A stretch of DNA of 64,000 bases from RGIG4576 sp964536025 (GTDB taxonomy: Bacteria > Bacteroidota > Bacteroidia > Bacteroidales > Muribaculaceae), in contig CAZHXA010000004.1 in NCBI GenBank assembly GCA_964536025.1, positions 25,647-89,646 of the forward strand. The letters run 5' to 3'. The notes beneath the pieces were generated by a model. That model did no database searches. It was not told the DNA's origin and saw nothing but the letters and a program-made list of their open reading frames with translations. How positions within the stretch are numbered: position 1 is the first letter of the stretch; every line of letters begins with the position of its first letter. Shown piece by piece: positions 1 through 9,358 of the stretch. The position numbers and the translations under genes are program-made.

Positions 1-31
1 TAAAAACTTGGCGTAATAAGAAGAATAAATA

Positions 32-1258
32 ATGATGAAATCAAGATATTATACACATACGCTTGCGAATGGATTACGACTTATACATGTACCCACCACA
101 TCGCAAGTGGCTTATTGTGGTCTTGTGGTTAATGCTGGTAGTCGTGATGATTTGCCGGGTAAAACAGGGCTTGCACATTTTGTAGAACATACGATATTCA
201 AGGGTACGACACACCGACGTTCTTGGCACATACTTAATCGTATGGAAAGAGTGGGAGGTGAACTAAATGCTTACACCACTAAGGAAGGTACAGCTGTATA
301 TTCGATTTTTCCATGTGAACATTTTGCTCGGGCAATAGAACTTATTTCCGATCTTGTGGCAAATAGTACATTCCCCGAATCGGAACTTGAAAAAGAACGA
401 GAAGTAGTAATGGAAGAGATTGATTCTTACCGAGATACGCCTATGGAAGCTGCTTATGATGATTTTGAAGACTATTTGTTTGCTGGTTCTGCTATGGGGC
501 ATAATATTTTGGGAAACGAACAAGATTTAAGAAGCATTACTTCTGCCGATTGCAGATATTATCTCGATACACAATATGTTCCCGAGAATATGGTGTTTTT
601 TGCTATGGGTAATATTGACAGTGCAAAGCTGTTTCGTCTTGTCGAAAAATATTTCGGTCAACTTAATCATAGTCTTGAAAGAATAAAGCGTAATGTTCCT
701 ATTGAGGTCCCTGTTTTTCATAAAAGTATAAACATAGACTCGCATCAAGCACACACGATAATAGGCAAACAAATATTTTCCATGCATGATGAACGCAGAT
801 ATGCAGCATTCTTACTCAATAACATGATTGGAGGTCCGGGAATGAATTCATTGTTGAATGTTGCAATTAGAGAGAAACGTGGTTATGCCTATACAGTTGA
901 ATCATCGTTATCTTTGCTGAGTGATTGTGGTCTGTTTCAAATATATTTTGGTAGTGACGAGCAACATGTAGTTCCTGCTATTCGTATAATAAAAAGAATA
1001 ATTGAGGAATTGGCTGAAAAGCCACTTTCTGAAAAGGCTTTGCAAGCCGCAAAACGCCAATATTTAGGGCAATTGTTGGTGTCGGGAGAGAATAAAGAGG
1101 CTGTGGCATTATCATTGGGCAAAAATTATTTGTATTATAATAATGTGATGACCGATGGAGAACTTGCCGAGCACATTAATGCTTTAACAGCCGAGCAGAT
1201 TATGGATTGTGCTGTTTTGCTCAATCCTGACACTTGTTCAACACTCACGCTGAAGTAG
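32..1258 (+). CDS. M16 family zinc metallopeptidase (insulinase/PqqL type)
   Basis: A 408-residue single-unit M16 peptidase. The inverted zinc motif HFVEH is at residues 49-53 and is followed by the usual TIFKGT; a glutamate-rich helix near residues 120-131 (VVMEEID) would hold the third zinc ligand. The second half has the inactive M16 domain with the substrate-binding R-Y pair (REKRGYAYTVES). There is no signal peptide, so a cytoplasmic role in peptide turnover is likely; substrate is unknown. Two ATG codons stand at 32 and 35. A TAA at 30-32 in another frame overlaps the start (TAATG), so an upstream gene just outside the window may be translationally coupled. U32 protein follows 89 nt downstream under its own promoter. 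Confidence 0.93.
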   Translation: MMKSRYYTHTLANGLRLIHVPTTSQVAYCGLVVNAGSRDDLPGKTGLAHFVEHTIFKGTTHRRSWHILNRMERVGGELNAYTTKEGTAVYSIFPCEHFARAIELISDLVANSTFPESELEKEREVVMEEIDSYRDTPMEAAYDDFEDYLFAGSAMGHNILGNEQDLRSITSADCRYYLDTQYVPENMVFFAMGNIDSAKLFRLVEKYFGQLNHSLERIKRNVPIEVPVFHKSINIDSHQAHTIIGKQIFSMHDERRYAAFLLNNMIGGPGMNSLLNVAIREKRGYAYTVESSLSLLSDCGLFQIYFGSDEQHVVPAIRIIKRIIEELAEKPLSEKALQAAKRQYLGQLLVSGENKEAVALSLGKNYLYYNNVMTDGELAEHINALTAEQIMDCAVLLNPDTCSTLTLK

Positions 1259-1297
1259 CAATGAGCGTTGTCTTGTGTTTTTTGTCTTGTGATACCG

Positions 1298-1326
1298 TTG
1301 TTTATGAATAAGTTGTTGTATCTTTG
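1298..1326 (+). promoter_or_regulatory. sigma-ABfr promoter of the U32 gene
   Basis: TTG at 1298-1300, 18-nt spacer, TATCTTTG at 1319-1326. This matches the Bacteroidetes -33/-7 consensus. The ATG at 1348 lies about 15 nt after the expected transcription start. Confidence 0.7.
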
Positions 1327-1347
1327 TAAAAAGATAATTTAATCAAG

Positions 1348-2622
1348 ATGGAAAGAAAAGATTTTGAGATAATGGCACCGGTGGGCTCTTATGAGTCGCT
1401 TGTAGCAGCCGTTCAAGGAGGTGCCGATGCTATATATTTTGGCATAGAAGGGCTTAATATGCGTGCCAATTCTGCCAATAATTTTACTATTGATGATTTA
1501 CATAAGATTGCAGAATATTGCAACGAGCATGGACTTAAAAGTTACCTTACCGTAAACACCGTAATTTACGATAATGATGTGGAAACCATGCATAAAATTG
1601 TGGATGCTGCCAAAGAAGCTAAGATTTCGGCTATTATAGCAAGTGATATAGCAGCTATTTTATATGCTCGCAGTATCGGTGTAGAAGTACACATTTCCAC
1701 ACAAGTAAATATCTCAAATTCCGAAGCAGTGCGTTTTTATGCACAATATGCCGATGTTGTAGTTCTTGCCAGAGAGTTGAACCTTGAGCAAGTTTATAAT
1801 ATTCATCAATCTATTATAAATGAAAATATACGAGGTCCACACGGAGAGCTTGTACGCATTGAAATGTTTTGTCACGGAGCTTTATGTATGGCTGTTTCGG
1901 GTAAATGTTATATGAGTTTACATGAAATGAATCGCAGTGCCAATAGAGGTGCTTGTGCTCAGATATGCCGACGCAGTTATACTGTAACCGATATGGACAC
2001 AGGCGAACAACTTGATATTGAAAATAAGTATATCATGTCGCCTAAGGACTTGAAAACAATTCATTTTATGAATAAAATGATTGATGCCGGGGTGAGAGTG
2101 TTCAAAATTGAGGGTAGAGCTCGCGGACCTGAATATGTTCGCACTGCTGTAAGTTGCTACAACGAAGCCATCAATTCCTATATAGACGGCACATTCAGTG
2201 AAGAAAAAGTTGCCGGTTGGGATGAACGTTTAAAAACTATCTTTAATAGAGGTTTTTGGAATGGATATTATTTGGGTCAACGTCTTGGTGAGTGGACATC
2301 AAAATACGGCTCATCGGCAACAAAAATCAAAGTGTATTGTGCTAAGGGCATACGTTATTTCTCAAAGATAGGAGTAGCAGAGTTCCAAATGGAAGCCGGT
2401 GAATTACATGTGGGAGATGAAGTAATTATTACAGGTCCCACAACGGGAGCCGTTCCGGTTACCATTGAAGAAATTCGTGTCGACTTGAAGCCGGTAGAAA
2501 TGGCAAAAAAAGGGCAACGCTTCTCGATTAAAGTTGACGAAAAAATTCGTCCGAGCGACAAAATGTTTTTGTGGAAAGATGTTGAAAGCGTAAAACTCGG
2601 AGAGCATCGCGAGATTAAATAA
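1348..2622 (+). CDS. Peptidase U32 family protein (TrhP/YegQ-like tRNA hydroxylation factor)
   Basis: A 424-residue U32 family protein. The family signature is clear at about residues 171-190 (MFCHGALCMAVSGKCYMS), with further cysteines at CAQIC shortly after; these cysteines are thought to hold an iron-sulfur cluster. The N-terminal half is a TIM-barrel type fold (APVGSYESLVAAVQGGADAIYFG). Characterised members of this length (E. coli YegQ/TrhP, B. subtilis TrhP1/P2) take part in prephenate-dependent 5-hydroxyuridine formation at tRNA position 34, so that role is more likely than proteolysis. The C-terminal beta domain (residues ~335-424) is present, so the gene looks complete. It ends at a terminator shared with the converging nuclease gene. 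Confidence 0.93.
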   Translation: MERKDFEIMAPVGSYESLVAAVQGGADAIYFGIEGLNMRANSANNFTIDDLHKIAEYCNEHGLKSYLTVNTVIYDNDVETMHKIVDAAKEAKISAIIASDIAAILYARSIGVEVHISTQVNISNSEAVRFYAQYADVVVLARELNLEQVYNIHQSIINENIRGPHGELVRIEMFCHGALCMAVSGKCYMSLHEMNRSANRGACAQICRRSYTVTDMDTGEQLDIENKYIMSPKDLKTIHFMNKMIDAGVRVFKIEGRARGPEYVRTAVSCYNEAINSYIDGTFSEEKVAGWDERLKTIFNRGFWNGYYLGQRLGEWTSKYGSSATKIKVYCAKGIRYFSKIGVAEFQMEAGELHVGDEVIITGPTTGAVPVTIEEIRVDLKPVEMAKKGQRFSIKVDEKIRPSDKMFLWKDVESVKLGEHREIK

Positions 2623-2624
2623 TA

Positions 2625-2652
2625 AAAAAAGGAGCTTTAAGGCTCCTTTTTT
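2625..2652. terminator. Bidirectional rho-independent terminator
   Basis: A-run, GGAGC (2631-2635), 6-nt loop, GCTCC (2642-2646), T-run to 2652. The A and T tracts let it work for the U32 gene (+) and the EEP gene (-), whose stop is only 2 nt away. Confidence 0.85.
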
Positions 2653-2653
2653 G

Positions 2654-3688
2654 CTATTTGATGTTTTTTACGAAATAAATTTCAGTAGGGAAGTGGTCGC
2701 TGAAACCATTTAGGAAAGCTCCACCGGAATAAGTACGTAGAGGATAACCTTTGTATTGTCCTTTTTGATTTATTAGAAAATCAAAGTTTAACACACTCAT
2801 TTTGAAATAAGATAGTTTTCCGCTGTTTTTATCATTCAAAAAGTAATCGGAAATAATTATTTGGTCAAAGAAGTTCCAATCGCCTCGATAAGCTAAAGAA
2901 CCTATCCCTTTGTCGAGCATTGACCAACAAGGGTTATAAAGTTCTCCCTTACCCACATCTTTTTTATTCTTTTTAGCACCAAGAACCTTTGCCACGCTTT
3001 CGTTAAATGGGTCATCGTTTAAGTCGCCCATGATAATAATGCCTTGGTTTGGGTCATCTTTTAATAGTGAATCTACCGTGAGTTTTACACGATTAGCTGC
3101 AGCAGCTCGTAACGGGCGGGACCCTTCTTCTCCACCGCTTCGAGAAGGCCAGTGATTTACGATTACGCTCACTTTGTCGCCTCCCATAAGACCTGTAACG
3201 CACATTTGGTCTCGAGTGCGAAAATGTTCATATCCATCCACTCTCACTGTGGCATTGCTTACATTAAGAACACGAAAGAAACGGGGATTATACAACAGTC
3301 CAACGTCAACGCCACGACGGTCGGGACTATCATGGTGTACAATTTGCAAGTGCCAATCTTTCAATAAAGGATGGTTTACGAGATCTTGCAACACGGTAAT
3401 GTTTTCAATTTCGCTCACACCAATAACCGCAGGACCTTTAGGAGTGGCTTGTGTTGTAAAATGACTTATTGCTTTAGCCAGATTAGCAATTTTTGACCAA
3501 TATTTTTCGCCATTCCACTGGCGAGTTCCTTGCGGAGAAAACTCTAAATCATATTTGCCATTGTTGTTAATGGTGTCAAAAAGATTCTCCAAATTGTAGA
3601 ATGCCGCACCATATACTTGGTATTTCTTTTGTTGCGCTGTCATGGTTAATGCAGCAACAAGTAACATTATGAATAAACTCTTTTTCAT
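2654..3688 (-). CDS. Secreted endonuclease/exonuclease/phosphatase (EEP) family protein
   Basis: 344 residues with an N-terminal signal peptide (MKKSLFIMLLVAALTMTAQ), so it is exported to the periplasm or surface. EEP (DNase I-like) motifs are in order: FYNLENLFD at 30-38 with the N and E that bind metal, SEIEN near 95, NHWPSR near 178 (general His), GDLNDDP near 220, and the catalytic SDHFP close to the C-terminus (His332). All core residues are present, so an active Mg-dependent nuclease or phosphodiesterase is expected; the exact substrate (DNA, RNA, phospholipid) cannot be read from sequence. It is divergent from a TonB receptor and an OB-fold lipoprotein, which suggests nucleic acid. A promoter lies at 3710-3740. 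Confidence 0.92.
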   Translation of the reverse strand: MKKSLFIMLLVAALTMTAQQKKYQVYGAAFYNLENLFDTINNNGKYDLEFSPQGTRQWNGEKYWSKIANLAKAISHFTTQATPKGPAVIGVSEIENITVLQDLVNHPLLKDWHLQIVHHDSPDRRGVDVGLLYNPRFFRVLNVSNATVRVDGYEHFRTRDQMCVTGLMGGDKVSVIVNHWPSRSGGEEGSRPLRAAAANRVKLTVDSLLKDDPNQGIIIMGDLNDDPFNESVAKVLGAKKNKKDVGKGELYNPCWSMLDKGIGSLAYRGDWNFFDQIIISDYFLNDKNSGKLSYFKMSVLNFDFLINQKGQYKGYPLRTYSGGAFLNGFSDHFPTEIYFVKNIK

Positions 3689-3709
3689 GACATATAGTGT
3701 TTATGATGT

Positions 3710-3740
3710 CAAAAATAGTAAAATTTTTAAGATTTGACAA
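3710..3740 (-). promoter_or_regulatory. sigma-ABfr promoter of the EEP nuclease gene
   Basis: On the minus strand, TTG at 3740-3738, 20-nt spacer, TATTTTTG at 3717-3710. It sits 22 nt before the ATG and within 120 nt of the divergent receptor's -7 box. Confidence 0.6.
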
Positions 3741-3833
3741 CTATAATAGCAGTACTGAATTTAAATTTGATTTTTCTGTCTAACCTAAGTCGTATTTTAT
3801 TAGATTGTTAAATGTATATTGTAAATTTTTAGT

Positions 3834-3841
3834 TATCTTTG
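3834..3841 (+). promoter_or_regulatory. -7 box of the TonB receptor gene
   Basis: TATCTTTG at 3834-3841, 33 nt before the ATG. A good -33 box at 19-21 nt spacing is not visible, so an activator may be needed. Confidence 0.45.
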
Positions 3842-3874
3842 TGTACATGAAATATAATTAATTTTTTATAAACA

Positions 3875-6607
3875 ATGCTTATGAGAATTAAATTTTTTTT
3901 GATTCTTTCGCTATTTGTAGTATTACCTGTGTTTGCTCAGAAAATAGGAGTGAAAGGTGTGGTTAAAGACACAAATGGTGAGCCGTTGATAGGTGCATTG
4001 GTATTGGAGCAAGGTACATCAGTAGGTGTATCTACCGATATTGATGGCGTCTTTAAGATAGAAACGGCTCCCAATGCAACTCTTGTTATTTCTAATGTGG
4101 GTTATAAAACAAAAGAAGTGAAAGCGTCGGACGCAAAGGAAATCATTTTGGATTTAGACTCTTTTCTTGAAGGTGATTTCTTTGGTAGTGACGACTTCGT
4201 TATTAATGAAGCTGAGTTGGAAGACGAAGAGGGAGCTACTCAGGCTGTTTCTTCTTTGGCGGGTGCCAGTGACAATGTGTATTACAATGCCGCAAGTTAT
4301 GATTTTGGCATAATGCGTTTTCGTTTCCGTGGATATGATTCCGAATACACTGATTCATATATCAACGGCGTACGATTTAATGATGCTACACGTGGTCGTT
4401 TCAATTATTCTATGCTTGGAGGTATGAACACAGCATTCAAACGTAAGGATGTAAATGTTGGTCTTGAAGCTAACAGCTTCTCATTTGGTCAAATAGGTGG
4501 TTCTACCGACATTTCTACTTTTGCTCAAGATTATGCACCGGGATTTAATGGAAGTGTTGCTTATACCAATTCCAATTATAAACTACGTGCTATGGCTACT
4601 TATAGCACCGGTTTGATGAAAAACGGTTGGGCTGTTACGCTTTCTGCAATAGGTCGTTATGCCGATGAAGGTGTTACTCCAGGTTCTTTCTATAATTCTT
4701 GGGGATATTTCTTGTCGGCTCAAAAAGTATTTAACAAGCAACACAGTTTGTCTTTTGTAACCTTCGGTGCACCGACAAAGCGTACTAACTCTTCGGCAGT
4801 TGCACAAGAAGCCTACGATTTGGCTGATGATAATCTTTATAATCCTAACTGGGGTTGGCAAAACGGTGAAAAACGCAATGCAAAAGTTGTGGAAGCGTTT
4901 GATCCTACAGCTATCATCAACTGGATATGGAAACCTAATGATGGAACAACATTGAATACAGGTTTCGGTTTCCGTTCTTCAAACTATTCATCATCGGCGT
5001 TGAACTGGTGTAATGCTGCCGATCCTCGTCCCGATTACTATCGTTATTTGCCTTCTTACTACAAAGATCATCAAGAAGAATATGATTTGTATGTAGAAAA
5101 GTGGAGAAATGACGAAAATCAACGTCAAATAGATTGGGATAATCTTTATCGCACTAATTATTTGGGAATTGAAGCCGCAAAAGCTATCGGACAAGAAACC
5201 GGAGCTACTTATATTCTTGAAAAACGTCACAGCAATCAATTGAATTACCAATTTAACTCAACGTTGAATATGCGTTTGAACGAATATTCAACGTTTCAAG
5301 CCGGAGTAGGGGTAAATTATTCGGTTGCATCTTATTATAAAACAGTAAAAGATTTGTTGGGTGGTGAATATTGGCTTGATATAGACCAATATTCTGAACG
5401 AGACTATCCCGACAATCCTACAATTCTTCAAAACGACTTGAATAACCCTAATCGCAGAGTTAAAGAAGATGATAAATTCGGTTATAACTATAATATCAAT
5501 TCTTTGATGGCAAATGCGTGGATTCAGAACGTGATGACTCTTCCAAAATGGGATATAAACTATGGATTGAATATAAGTTATACTCAATTTCAACGTGATG
5601 GTAAGATGAAAAACGGTCGAGCTCCCGAAAACTCTTATGGAAAAGGAGAACTTCATAAATTTGACAATGCCGGAGTTAAATTGGGTGTTACCTATAAATT
5701 TGACGGTCGCAATCGCTTTGTACTTCATGGATATTATGGCACAAATGCTCCGTTGAGCGACCGTGCTTATGTCTCTCCTCGTATTCGCGACGGTGTTGTT
5801 GACGGTTTGAGCAGTGAACGTATGTTATCGGGTGACATAGGTTATGTTTTTAATTATCGTGCTATCAAGGGTAGTATTACAGGTTTCTGGACCGAGCAAT
5901 ATAACTCAACTGAACGCCTTTCTTTCTATGATGACGAATTCTCTACATTCATGAACTACGCTCTAACCAATGTGCGTAAGTCTTATCGTGGTGTGGAAGT
6001 GGGTGTACAGGCTGCATTAACTCCTTCTTTGTCGGTGTCTTTTGCAGGAACGTTCTCAAAATATAAATATAAAAATCGTCCTACCGGTACAAGAAGCTAT
6101 GAAAACGGCATGTCTCCGGATACAACACAGATTGTTTACTTGAAAAACTATTATGTGGCTGGAACGCCTCAAACTTGTGCAAGTTTAAGTTTTAATTATA
6201 ATACTTCAAGTAGATGGTTCTTTGAATTGAATGGAACTTACATGGGTGACAGCTACATTTCTTTGGCTCCTAACCGTCATGAAGCTCGTCCTGATGTCGT
6301 TTCTAATTTCAATACACTTCAAGAATATGAAGCATGGATAGAAGATTTTACCAAGCAAGATAAATTGAAAAATGCGTTCGTGCTTAATGCAAGTATAGGT
6401 AAATTGATATATTTGAGTCGTTCTTCTTCATTGAATATCAACTTGAATGTAACAAACTTGTTGAATAACAAGAATATTCAAACTTCGGGTTATCAACAAT
6501 GTCGTATCAACACAAGCGATTACTTGAACACTACGACAAGATATCCTAATAAATACTACTATGCTCAAGGATTGAAAGTGTTCTTGAACATGGGCGTTAA
6601 ATTCTAA
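3875..6607 (+). CDS. TonB-dependent receptor with carboxypeptidase-regulatory-like N-domain
   Basis: A 910-residue outer-membrane receptor. A signal peptide (cleavage near FAQ, residue 22) is followed by a CarboxypepD_reg-like beta-sandwich at ~25-92 (GVVKDTNGEPLIGA, STDIDGVF, ISNVGYK), an acidic linker, a plug-like region at ~120-215 (FRFRGYDSEYTDSYINGVRFND) and a 22-strand-type barrel ending in the aromatic-terminal VFLNMGVKF. It is shorter than SusC (about 1050) and lacks a SusD partner; instead a DUF5689/OB-fold lipoprotein starts 38 nt downstream. It is thus not a typical polysaccharide-utilisation SusC. The divergent EEP nuclease suggests that oligonucleotides or nucleosides are the cargo, but this is inference. 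ATG at 3875 or 3881 are both possible starts. Confidence 0.9.
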   Translation: MLMRIKFFLILSLFVVLPVFAQKIGVKGVVKDTNGEPLIGALVLEQGTSVGVSTDIDGVFKIETAPNATLVISNVGYKTKEVKASDAKEIILDLDSFLEGDFFGSDDFVINEAELEDEEGATQAVSSLAGASDNVYYNAASYDFGIMRFRFRGYDSEYTDSYINGVRFNDATRGRFNYSMLGGMNTAFKRKDVNVGLEANSFSFGQIGGSTDISTFAQDYAPGFNGSVAYTNSNYKLRAMATYSTGLMKNGWAVTLSAIGRYADEGVTPGSFYNSWGYFLSAQKVFNKQHSLSFVTFGAPTKRTNSSAVAQEAYDLADDNLYNPNWGWQNGEKRNAKVVEAFDPTAIINWIWKPNDGTTLNTGFGFRSSNYSSSALNWCNAADPRPDYYRYLPSYYKDHQEEYDLYVEKWRNDENQRQIDWDNLYRTNYLGIEAAKAIGQETGATYILEKRHSNQLNYQFNSTLNMRLNEYSTFQAGVGVNYSVASYYKTVKDLLGGEYWLDIDQYSERDYPDNPTILQNDLNNPNRRVKEDDKFGYNYNINSLMANAWIQNVMTLPKWDINYGLNISYTQFQRDGKMKNGRAPENSYGKGELHKFDNAGVKLGVTYKFDGRNRFVLHGYYGTNAPLSDRAYVSPRIRDGVVDGLSSERMLSGDIGYVFNYRAIKGSITGFWTEQYNSTERLSFYDDEFSTFMNYALTNVRKSYRGVEVGVQAALTPSLSVSFAGTFSKYKYKNRPTGTRSYENGMSPDTTQIVYLKNYYVAGTPQTCASLSFNYNTSSRWFFELNGTYMGDSYISLAPNRHEARPDVVSNFNTLQEYEAWIEDFTKQDKLKNAFVLNASIGKLIYLSRSSSLNINLNVTNLLNNKNIQTSGYQQCRINTSDYLNTTTRYPNKYYYAQGLKVFLNMGVKF

Positions 6608-6645
6608 ATTATACAAGAATAAAAACAATATAAAACATAAAGACA

Positions 6646-9222
6646 ATGAGACAATTTAAATCATATCTTTTAATGCTGATAGCAACATTTGTGATGGTTG
6701 GTTGTGCTGACGATTTTGATCGTCCGCCTATCAATGAACCTGTTGCAGCCAATGCCGATAAAGTGAACACCACGATATATGACTTGAAGTATAAGTATTG
6801 GAATGATGCTCGAAACTACATCGATACCATAGGTCAAACCGAAGACGGTGAAGATATTATTATAAAAGGTCGTGTAGTAAGTAGTGATGAAACAGGTAAC
6901 ATTTACAAAAGTCTTGTGATTCAAGATGAAACAGCTGCTTTAGCTATTTCTATTAATCAAAGCAATCTCTACACATCTTATCGCATAGGTCAGGAAATCG
7001 TTATTAATGCAACCGGTATGTATATAGGTAAATATAACGGTTTGCAACAATTGGGCTATCCTGAATGGTATGAACAAGGAAGTGCATGGGAAGCAACTTT
7101 TATGTCGCTTGAACTATTCCAAGAACATGCCGAACTTAACGGATTCCCAAAAGAGGGCGAAATAGATACACTAAGCGTTTCTTTAGGATCTCTTCCTTCC
7201 GACCCTGAAGGCTTGTGTAAATGGCAAAGTCGCTTGGTGCGTCTTGATGACGTTAGTTTCACCGAAGCCGATGGCAAAACAGTATTTGCTGAAGATGCTT
7301 CTTCTACCAATCGCACATTGCAAGACCTTAACGGTAATACAATCATTGTTCGTAATAGTAATTATGCTGATTTCCGTAGTGAAAAATTGCCATTAGGAAC
7401 AGGTTCGGTTGTAGGTATCTTGAGCTATTATGGTACAGCATGGCAAATGCTTCTTCGTAGCACTGACGATTGTATCGATTTCAGTAAAGATGGAAAGGGA
7501 ACAAAGGATAATCCATATACGATAGAAGATGTAACAGCTCTTCAAGAAACAAGTAAAACTGGTTGGTTCTCAGGATATATTGTAGGTGCTGTTAAACCCG
7601 GTGTTAAAGAAGTGAAAACAAATGAAGATGTTCAATGGGAAGCTCCTACATCGCTTGCTAATACTATTGTAGTAGGTGCAACAGCCGAAACTGCTGACAT
7701 TAAGGATTGTATAGTTATTGCTCTTGAAGATGGTTCAGACCTTCGCAATGTGGCAAACTTGAAAGATAATGAAGGAGCTTACAAGAAGAATTTGCTTGTG
7801 AAAGCTACAGCATTCAAAGCTATTCTTGGTCATCAAGGTCTTGTAACAAGTGGAGAACAAAGTGACTTTGTCCTTGAAGGTGCTCCAACTTCAGCCGGTC
7901 AAGGAACAAAGGAAAGTCCTTATTCAGTAGCCGAAGCTATGGCTGCTTATGTGGAAGGATCTACTAAAGTTGCTTGGGTGACAGGCTATATAGTGGGTAG
8001 TGTCGATGGAAAATCAATAACCGAAAACATTGCATTCGGAGCATCAACATCAACACAAACAAACATCTTGATTTCAGATAATCCAAATGCAACTACAGCT
8101 GATGAATGTATCCCAGTCCAATTACCTTCGGGTGCAGTACGCACAGCACTTAACCTTGTAAATAATCCTGGAAATCTTGGTAAGAAGGTTAAAATGAATG
8201 GAAGCATTGAAACATATTTCGGTGTTAAAGGCTTTAAATCTGTAACTGAATATGAAATAGAAGGTGAAACAACTCCCGATACACCTGTAACTTCTGACGT
8301 TGTAACATCTCTAAATGAAGGCTTTGATACTGCAATACCAGCAAATTGGGCTAATGTGGTTGTTAGCGGAGATAAGACTTGGTATCAAACAGTATATAGT
8401 TCAAACGGATATGCTGCCATGACAGGTTATAAAGGAACTCAACCTCCTTTTGACAACTGGTTGATAACACCTGCTTTAAATGTTAAGGATGCAACTGATA
8501 AAACGTTATCTTTCCGTACTCAAGTGAATGGATATGGCAACAAAACAACAGTATTAGAAGTGTATGTATTAAGTTCAAACGACCCTGCAACAGCAACCAA
8601 GACAAAACTTAATCCGGTTATTGCAACAGCACCGGCAGGAGTAACTCAAGAAGACGGCTCTACAAAGTATTCTTATTCCGATTGGATACAATCAGGAAAT
8701 CTTGATTTAAGCTCTTATGGTGATGTGGTGTATGTAGGTTTCCGTTTTTATGCTACTCAAGACGATAATTATGCTACTTGGTGTGTAGATGATGTTAAAT
8801 TCGGTGATGTAGTTGAAGGCGGTGATGATGCTCCAAGTTCTCCTACTACTGAAGGCTCAAAAGAACAACCTTATTCGGTTGCCGGTTTAAAAGGTGTATT
8901 TGTAGACGGAAGTACTAAAGCTGCTTGGGTAACAGGTTATATAGTGGGTAGTGTCGATGGAAAATCAATAACCGAAAACATTGCATTCGGAGCATCAACA
9001 TCAACACAAACAAACATCTTGATTTCAGATAATCCAAATGCAACTACAGCTGATGAATGTATCCCAGTCCAATTACCTTCGGGTGCAGTACGCACAGCAC
9101 TTAACCTTGTAAATAATCCTGGAAATCTTGGTAAGAAGGTTAAAATGAATGGAAGCATTGAAAAATATTTCGGTGTTGCAGGTTTTAAGTCAGTGTCGGA
9201 ATATGAATTTGTAACAGAATAA
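6646..9222 (+). CDS. DUF5689 / OB-fold (DUF6359-like) multidomain surface lipoprotein
   Basis: 858 residues. Lipobox MVGC with Cys20 marks an outer-membrane lipoprotein. Domains in order: DUF5689-like ~40-275 (KGRVVSSDETGNIYKSLVIQDE, read in parts), a divergent OB-like unit ~282-412 (GTKDNPYTIEDV, GYIVGAV), a second OB-like unit ~420-540 (GTKESPYSVAEAM, VTGYIVGSVDGK, CIPVQLPSGAVR), a choice-of-anchor-J-like beta domain ~555-722 (LNEGFDTAIPANW, NWLITPAL, CVDDVKFG), and a third OB-like unit ~735-858 nearly identical to the second. I recognise DUF5689 and the third repeat type as families often found with Bacteroidetes extracellular nucleases; OB folds commonly bind nucleic acid or sugar. It takes the place of SusD next to the receptor. 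A terminator follows. Confidence 0.88.
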   Translation: MRQFKSYLLMLIATFVMVGCADDFDRPPINEPVAANADKVNTTIYDLKYKYWNDARNYIDTIGQTEDGEDIIIKGRVVSSDETGNIYKSLVIQDETAALAISINQSNLYTSYRIGQEIVINATGMYIGKYNGLQQLGYPEWYEQGSAWEATFMSLELFQEHAELNGFPKEGEIDTLSVSLGSLPSDPEGLCKWQSRLVRLDDVSFTEADGKTVFAEDASSTNRTLQDLNGNTIIVRNSNYADFRSEKLPLGTGSVVGILSYYGTAWQMLLRSTDDCIDFSKDGKGTKDNPYTIEDVTALQETSKTGWFSGYIVGAVKPGVKEVKTNEDVQWEAPTSLANTIVVGATAETADIKDCIVIALEDGSDLRNVANLKDNEGAYKKNLLVKATAFKAILGHQGLVTSGEQSDFVLEGAPTSAGQGTKESPYSVAEAMAAYVEGSTKVAWVTGYIVGSVDGKSITENIAFGASTSTQTNILISDNPNATTADECIPVQLPSGAVRTALNLVNNPGNLGKKVKMNGSIETYFGVKGFKSVTEYEIEGETTPDTPVTSDVVTSLNEGFDTAIPANWANVVVSGDKTWYQTVYSSNGYAAMTGYKGTQPPFDNWLITPALNVKDATDKTLSFRTQVNGYGNKTTVLEVYVLSSNDPATATKTKLNPVIATAPAGVTQEDGSTKYSYSDWIQSGNLDLSSYGDVVYVGFRFYATQDDNYATWCVDDVKFGDVVEGGDDAPSSPTTEGSKEQPYSVAGLKGVFVDGSTKAAWVTGYIVGSVDGKSITENIAFGASTSTQTNILISDNPNATTADECIPVQLPSGAVRTALNLVNNPGNLGKKVKMNGSIEKYFGVAGFKSVSEYEFVTE
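7987..8212 (+). repeat. Internal exact repeat, copy 1 (226 bp)
   Basis: Identical, base for base by eye, to 8938-9163 at an offset of 951 bp. It covers the core of the second OB-like unit. Flanking bases (7986 c/t, 8213 c/a) differ and similarity falls sharply outside. Confidence 0.9.
8938..9163 (+). repeat. Internal exact repeat, copy 2 (226 bp)
   Basis: Second copy of the repeat at 7987-8212, encoding the core of the third OB-like unit. Exact synonymous-site identity with diverged flanks points to recent gene conversion or duplication. Confidence 0.9.
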
Positions 9223-9246
9223 TAAAATATAATTTATACTATTAAA

Positions 9247-9272
9247 GGAGACTCGGAAGGGTCTCCTTTTTT
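9247..9272 (+). terminator. Terminator after the OB-fold lipoprotein gene
   Basis: GGAGAC (9247-9252), 8-nt loop, GTCTCC (9261-9266), six T. Confidence 0.85.
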
Positions 9273-9358
9273 CGTCAATGCAACTTTTTTGAAATAAACA
9301 AGACTAATATAATGTAAAATGATTAATTTTGAGAAATAATAGATTTAGGAATACTTTT

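Noticed and set aside
7986..9158. Two identical 73-codon frames antisense to the OB-fold lipoprotein
   Set aside because: They are shadows of the 226-bp repeat in the reverse frame, not genes.
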